A program made the translations under genes and the position numbers. Below, piece by piece: positions 5,633 through 7,304 of a stretch of DNA of 7,304 nucleotides. The stretch lies in the NCBI GenBank assembly GCA_015233265.1, contig JADFXZ010000112.1, positions 1 to 7,304 on the forward strand. The letters run 5' to 3'. Below the pieces are notes generated by a model. The model saw only the letters and a program-made list of their open reading frames with translations. It searched no databases and was not told where the DNA came from. Every line of letters starts with the position of its first letter. Position 1 is the first letter of the stretch. The stretch is from Nitrospirota bacterium (GTDB lineage: Bacteria; Nitrospirota; Thermodesulfovibrionia; Thermodesulfovibrionales; Magnetobacteriaceae).

Positions 5633-7269
5633 AGCTCCACCTCCACAGATGTTTCCAAAACAGAAATATTTTCTTCTGTCTGGTTATCAATGGTTTCAAT
5701 GGTAACATGGTCTTCAGCCTTATAACATGCGGGTTTGTCGTTGACCATTGGATTTTTTGCAATGGTATCTAATGGTTCTTTAATGGTATCGTTACCATTC
5801 ACGACATCGCCCGTACCATTAAACCCATCCGCTGTACCATTGATTTTTTTGCAATGGTCATTCATAGACGGTTGATTTTCCTTACTGTTTACCATTTGAC
5901 CATTAAAACCATTTAGGTTCGAGTATCTACTAAATATTTTTTCAACGTGGTCATATGAAAAGCTGTAAGCCCTCTTTCTATTTTTCCGTCCGGCATGGGA
6001 ATCATAGAGGGAAAACTTACTCAGCGACTTGCCAATCCACTTCGTCAATGATTTCTCATTGACGTCAGGGTCTTTTTTTATTCTCTCGGCAATGTCGCTT
6101 GGTGTGAAAATCCCTGTGCCGCATTCCCTTAAAAGCTCAAACAAGGCTTCAAACAGCGCGTTTTCATTATCAGACAGCTCCGTCTGCGATTCAACCATTG
6201 AACCCATGAAGTAGTTAAATACGCTCTGTCTTTCTGTATCGTCAACCTTTTCCATTGTCAGTACCGTTTCAAGCGGTCTCCACAGTTCCCTGACTCTATG
6301 GGAAACACCGGCTCCGGTATGAATATAAACATCCTGTGCCTCCTGCCATCGACTCAAAAGGTTTCGATAAAGAATATCCCTAATCTCCGCCCATATAGGT
6401 AAAAATGGTTCAGGTTCAGGATATTCTTCTTCAGCTCGAATCATGCTAATCAAAATACAGCGGTCTTTTAAGTCCGGGTCAATCTCTTTAAAGCTGGCAA
6501 ATGCCTTTGGGCTGAAAACTTCAAACTCTACAATGCGGCGTGATTTGTTTGAAATATCGACGATTCGTCTCTTACCACCGCCGCGAACATAGGCGTCTGC
6601 AAGGAGACCGACAAGGCCAACATCACTGCTCAGGGCTTCAGACTGGTCATTTAGGAATGTGCCCCTTACACCGTCCACACTATCAACGAGGCTTGGCATG
6701 GATACACCTTTCACCTTCATAGCGTTAAAACACAGCAAGGCAAGGATAGATAAAACCCTGCTCTTACCTGATTGCTTTTGACCATAAAGGAATAGATAAG
6801 GAAAGGAGTAAAAAACCTGATAGAAGTATGTGGCGATTATCCATGCAGCCAATAAACCATAAGAAGCCTCTTTAGCAAGCTCAACATACTTCTTGAGTGT
6901 CTGTTTTACCACTCCGTAAACGTTTACAGGAGCGATAGGAGCGGTCACAAACTCTTCTATTTTTTTCCTGTTCCAACGGTCTTTATGGTCAATCAGCATA
7001 CGGCTTCTTTCGTCGAATATTATCTTCAGGTCGCCTTGCTTATAAACGCCGCCCTCATGGAAATAGAAGCTGCCATCTTTGGCTATCAGGTAGAAATTCC
7101 TGTCTATCGGCACACCATCACTAACAATGGTTTCCCTAAATCCGAGGCTCATAAAGTCGTGGTTGATTTCATAGGACGGGTGGGCGATAATATGGTTATC
7201 CTCAACAGAGGTCTCTTTTTTTGGGTTAAGTGATTTGATTTCTCTTTTTATCGGATGTTCCTGGTGCAA
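5629..7269 (-). CDS. P-loop replication ATPase/helicase (DUF927/DUF3631/D5-like), start uncertain
   Basis: About 546 residues from the TTG at 7269. A variable N-terminal domain (1-110) is followed by a P-loop ATPase. Walker A is LYGQKQSGKS (Lys169, Ser170), the Walker B-like strand is GTFLNDQSEA (Asp208), and the arginine-rich SPKAFASFKEIDPDLKDRC (253-271) resembles the sensor/arginine-finger region of DUF3631/DUF927 and D5-type replication helicases. Residues about 368-440 form a winged-helix-like domain (FTPSDIAERI) fit for DNA binding. The last 95 residues are Asn/Gly/Thr-rich and low-complexity; their DNA carries the iteron array. The frame is open to the right edge of the window and TTG 7269 has no good ribosome site, so the true start may be upstream and a primase-like domain may be missing. 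It is the likely initiator/helicase of the element, and its stop overlaps the next gene. Confidence 0.82.
   Translation of the reverse strand: MHQEHPIKREIKSLNPKKETSVEDNHIIAHPSYEINHDFMSLGFRETIVSDGVPIDRNFYLIAKDGSFYFHEGGVYKQGDLKIIFDERSRMLIDHKDRWNRKKIEEFVTAPIAPVNVYGVVKQTLKKYVELAKEASYGLLAAWIIATYFYQVFYSFPYLFLYGQKQSGKSRVLSILALLCFNAMKVKGVSMPSLVDSVDGVRGTFLNDQSEALSSDVGLVGLLADAYVRGGGKRRIVDISNKSRRIVEFEVFSPKAFASFKEIDPDLKDRCILISMIRAEEEYPEPEPFLPIWAEIRDILYRNLLSRWQEAQDVYIHTGAGVSHRVRELWRPLETVLTMEKVDDTERQSVFNYFMGSMVESQTELSDNENALFEALFELLRECGTGIFTPSDIAERIKKDPDVNEKSLTKWIGKSLSKFSLYDSHAGRKNRKRAYSFSYDHVEKIFSRYSNLNGFNGQMVNSKENQPSMNDHCKKINGTADGFNGTGDVVNGNDTIKEPLDTIAKNPMVNDKPACYKAEDHVTIETIDNQTEENISVLETSVEVEL
5689..5711 (+). 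repeat. Left outer iteron triplet
   Basis: Three hexamers (AATGGT, AATGGT, CATGGT) point rightward with 9- and 8-base steps. The 23 bases match the reverse complement of 5891-5913 at 20 positions, so the two triplets form a long inverted repeat about 180 bases apart. Confidence 0.75.
5744..5766. repeat. Left inner hairpin unit with T-tract
   Basis: The arms ACCATTG (5744-5750) and CAATGGT (5760-5766) are perfect 7-bp inverted repeats around a T6-containing spacer. A second copy at 5836-5858 has the same length and differs at 2 of 23 positions, with its T-tract in the same direction. The two copies are translated in different codon phases (TIAKNPMV versus DHCKKING). Confidence 0.78.
5836..5858. 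repeat. Right inner hairpin unit with T-tract
   Basis: Arms ACCATTG (5836-5842) and CAATGGT (5852-5858) flank a T7-containing spacer. It is the partner of the unit at 5744-5766. Each unit is separated from its neighbouring outer triplet by exactly 32 bases (5712-5743 and 5859-5890). Confidence 0.78.
5891..5913 (-). repeat. Right outer iteron triplet
   Basis: Three ACCATT hexamers in 8- and 9-base steps, pointing leftward, the mirror image of the left triplet. In the gene they encode part of an Asn-Gly and Met-Val run (NGFNGQMV). Confidence 0.75.
6043..6064. repeat. 9-bp perfect inverted repeat with 4-nt loop inside the replication gene
   Basis: The arms CGTCAATGA (6043-6051) and TCATTGACG (6056-6064) surround TTTC. 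The repeat lies in the sequence for the winged-helix domain (DVNEKSLTK). It would form a stable hairpin in single-stranded DNA or RNA. It may be a binding site or mere codon coincidence. Confidence 0.4.
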
Positions 7270-7304
7270 AACTGGAAAAATCGTTATATAAAGGGAAGAT
7301 AGCG

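Larger units (their letters stand above)
5689..5913. other. Candidate replication origin: symmetric AATGGT/ACCATT iteron array inside the replication gene
   Basis: Thirteen exact hexamers plus one near copy (CATGGT at 5706) lie in 225 bases. AATGGT on the plus strand begins at 5689, 5698, 5761, 5771, 5782 and 5853. ACCATT begins at 5744, 5794, 5815, 5836, 5891, 5899 and 5908. About 0.1 would be expected by chance. Six pairs mirror each other exactly around the centre at 5801 (start of one plus end of the other equals 11602): 5689/5908, 5698/5899, 5706/5891, 5744/5853, 5761/5836 and 5782/5815. The hexamer is read in all three codon phases (as Asn-Gly, Met-Val, Thr-Ile, Glu-Pro-Leu and Asp-His-Cys), so it is conserved as DNA. 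Its position in the unstructured tail of the replication ATPase suggests an origin bound by that protein or its partners. An operator or partition site remains possible. Confidence 0.7.

Noticed and set aside
5689..5913. CRISPR array or simple microsatellite
   Set aside because: The repeat is a 6-bp word in both orientations with defined, mirrored spacing. There are no 20-40 bp repeats, no uniform spacers and no cas genes.

Overview
The window is a mobile-element backbone: the integration, regulation and replication end of an integrative element that also seems to carry conjugation genes. Eight genes run leftward on the minus strand, tightly packed, several with 4-base ATGA stop/start overlaps. 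A damaged piece of a conjugative ATPase gene lies on the plus strand at the left edge. The host cannot be fixed from the sequence. Strong AGGAGGT-type ribosome sites, moderate GC and the flavour of the integrase and replication proteins suggest a free-living, perhaps anaerobic bacterium (Nitrospirota, Desulfobacterota or Clostridia-like); this is a weak inference.

Layout from left to right. Positions 2-772 hold the C-terminal half of a VirD4/TraG-like or DUF87-like ATPase with frame disruptions near the edge. Positions 773-1065 are non-coding and act as an attachment region: small repeats, then a 55-base copy of the 3' half of a tRNA-Leu(UAA) gene (976-1030) with no 5' half. Next come a tyrosine integrase (1066-2160), a small Xre-type regulator (2162-2383), an excisionase-like HTH protein (2436-2654), a Hjc-like PD-(D/E)XK nuclease (2716-3015), an SF2 DNA helicase (3012-4415), a small basic AT-hook protein (4412-4729), an unrecognised 277-residue protein (4799-5632) and a large P-loop replication ATPase (5629 to about 7269, possibly running off the window).

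The tRNA fragment has mobile-element DNA on both sides. That is the arrangement expected of attP in an excised circle, or of a junction between tandem elements, rather than of a simple chromosomal attL with an intact tRNA gene.

The most striking signal lies inside the 3' end of the replication ATPase gene. At 5689-5913 there are 13 exact copies of the hexamer AATGGT/ACCATT plus one near copy. Twelve of the 14 sit in pairs placed symmetrically, to the base, about a centre at 5801. The motif is read in all three codon phases, so it is conserved as DNA and not as protein. I interpret it as an iteron-based replication origin with dyad symmetry embedded in the initiator/helicase gene. It recalls the ori-inside-rep layout of lambdoid phages and the paired 6-bp iteron sets of staphylococcal pathogenicity islands, but its arrangement is not one I recognise.

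Together the genes suggest an element that excises (Int plus the Xis-like protein, controlled by the Xre regulator), replicates from its own origin (P-loop ATPase, AT-hook protein, SF2 helicase), resolves branched intermediates (Hjc-like nuclease) and transfers by conjugation (the ATPase at the left edge).
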